Assembly: GCA_905221605.1 (NCBI GenBank)
Contig: CAJNDS010002582.1
Span: 202,501 to 266,500, forward strand
Reading direction: 5' to 3'
DNA length: 64,000 nt
Origin: Symbiodinium natans
Taxonomy: Eukaryota; Sar; Dinophyceae; Suessiales; Symbiodiniaceae
The number at the start of each line of letters is the position of its first letter. Position 1 is the first letter of the stretch. The notes beneath the pieces were generated by a model. That model saw nothing but the letters and a program-made list of their open reading frames with translations, ran no database searches and was not told where the DNA came from. This document shows positions 63,001 to 64,000 of the stretch, one piece after another. Made by a program: the position numbers and the translations under genes.

Positions 63001-63295
63001 TTCGCAACCCTTTGGCTTTAGGGTTTTAGGGTTTCAGGGTCGTAGGGTTTTAGGGTTTTAGCGTGTGGGGTTTTAGGGTTGTAGGGTTTTAGGGTTTTAG
63101 TTTTTAGGGTTTTAGAGTTTCAGGGTTTTAAGGTTGGGGTTTTAGGGTTTTAGCGTGTGGGGTTTTAGGGTTGTAGGGTTTTAGGGTTTTAGGTTTTTAG
63201 GGCTTTAGGGTTTTAGGGTTGTAGGGTTTTAGAGTTTTGGGGTTTTAGGGTTTTTGGGTTTTGGGTTTAGGGATTAGGATTTAGGGATTTGGGGT
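63001..63295. repeat. degenerate array dominated by the octamer TTTTAGGG
   Basis: Mostly GGGTTTTA with GTAGGG and CAGGG variants; a block around gcgtgtggggttttagggttgt is duplicated (63062 and 63151), showing internal segmental duplication. Confidence 0.85.
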
Positions 63296-63358
63296 TTTGG
63301 GGGGGAAGTAAGAACTGTGCAGCCCTGTACACTTGCCTTCAGAGCACTGTAGCTTGCC

Positions 63359-63490
63359 ATGAAAGAGGCGATCGGAGTCATTCCTCACTTACGTGAGGTA
63401 TTTGATCCGCAGCTCGGCGGATCTTCTATTCTCGGAGTCCAGTCCGGAGGTCTTTGGAGTTCAAGAACCCGTTGGCAAAATTTCTGATTT
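63359..63490 (+). CDS. possible first exon or short frame
   Basis: ATG 63359 (gccATGA): MKEAIGVIPHLREVFDPQLG GSSILGVQSGGLWSSRTRWQ NF then TGA at 63488. A consensus-like donor GTGAGG at 63390 would leave MKEAIGVIPHL as first exon. Confidence 0.4.
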
Positions 63491-63759
63491 CCTAGTCCAG
63501 GAGGGATTTTTCGGTATTGAGTCCGTTGTCACTTGAGGATGCCTTAGCAACTATGCTGGTGTCTCGGTTTTCCTGGGTCAGCGAGTAAGGAGTCGGCAGT
63601 TGCTTGAGCAGGGGTTGAGGGTGTTTGACAAAGTGCTCGCAGCAGTCACCGTGCAGTCGCCTCGAGCTACTCGGGCCACGAAACCCTAAACCCTAAACCT
63701 CTAAAACCCTAAAGTTCCTGCGGTTGTGGGCGGGGTTCGTATTCCCGTAATTCCTGCAG

Positions 63760-63855
63760 GGGGTGCTACTGTGCCTCGAGGCTGCAGAGACTCCCTGCTT
63801 GGTTGCCCCCCATCGATTTCTGAATTCCCCTACTGGAAGAAGTAAAAAAGTTAAG
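63760..63855 (+). CDS. exon, unknown protein
   Basis: Acceptor attcctgcag|GGG, donor AAG|gtttga, 32 codons, phase 0-0: GVLLCLEAAETPCLVAPHRF LNSPTGRSKKVK. Confidence 0.55.
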
Positions 63856-63944
63856 GTTTGAGGTTATGTAGGGCAGGGTTTAGTGTTTAGGGTTTAGGGT
63901 TTCTGGCTTTGGGTTGGTGCGCATTCCCCGATCCCAATGCCAAG

Positions 63945-64000
63945 GCAAGGACTGGGACATGGTTTGGACGCCAAAGGCCCCGACGCCCCGACCCTGCTCA
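63945..64000 (+). CDS. exon running off the window
   Basis: Acceptor atgccaag|GC; reads KDWDMVWTPKAPTPRPCS to the last base. Truncated by the window edge. Confidence 0.42.

Overview
This is nuclear DNA of a dinoflagellate. The decisive sign is at 51947-51968, where a copy of the dinoflagellate spliced leader (core CCGTAGCCATTTTGGCTCAA) lies 46 bp upstream of a long intronless reading frame. Supporting signs are nearly all coding pieces on one strand, introns that begin with GC as often as GT, acceptors of the AG|G type, and the plant-type telomere heptamer TTTAGGG/CCCTAAA scattered through the whole window in arrays of 2 to about 20 units. There are no bacterial features, tRNA, rRNA or CRISPR arrays that I can see.

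Most genes do not show up as long reading frames. They are chains of very small exons (11-160 nt) separated by introns built largely of telomere heptamers and about 100-bp hairpin elements. I joined exons by reading GC-rich islands, requiring GT/GC...AG borders and matching codon phase. On the + strand this gives: an ankyrin-repeat gene (150 to about 7297); unassigned exon islands (7.7-14.7 kb); a complete Ser/Thr protein kinase spread over 25 exons (14856-31506), with G-loop, VAIK lysine, RDLKPEN, DFG, APE and alpha-F aspartate all recovered; a small three-exon gene (33103-33407); a membrane-anchored armadillo-like gene (33561 to about 36.2 kb); several partial genes (36-42 kb); a three-exon 3' gene end (44706-46442); a six-exon gene (47078-49626); a short complete three-exon gene (50947-51616); a two-exon gene (58663-59359); and further 3' ends and exons up to the window edge. 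On the - strand there is a 569-codon intronless frame (42113-43822), a possible small gene near 48.2-48.8 kb and a probable last exon at 62615-62877.

The 51.95-56.5 kb block differs from everything around it. It has no telomere heptamers and no introns. It carries the spliced-leader copy followed by a roughly 800-codon frame broken by two frame changes, so it looks like reverse-transcribed RNA. The protein is not one I recognise; a capsid-like structural protein of an RNA virus is one possibility. It is followed by tandem repeats and a TG microsatellite.

Mobile and repeat content: at least a dozen families of short terminal-inverted-repeat elements (labelled A-T here), several starting exactly at a splice donor; a 490-bp almost pure poly-C tract; and GA, TG, TA, ATCT and TTTA microsatellites. 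All gene models are read by eye, and no transcript or database evidence was available.
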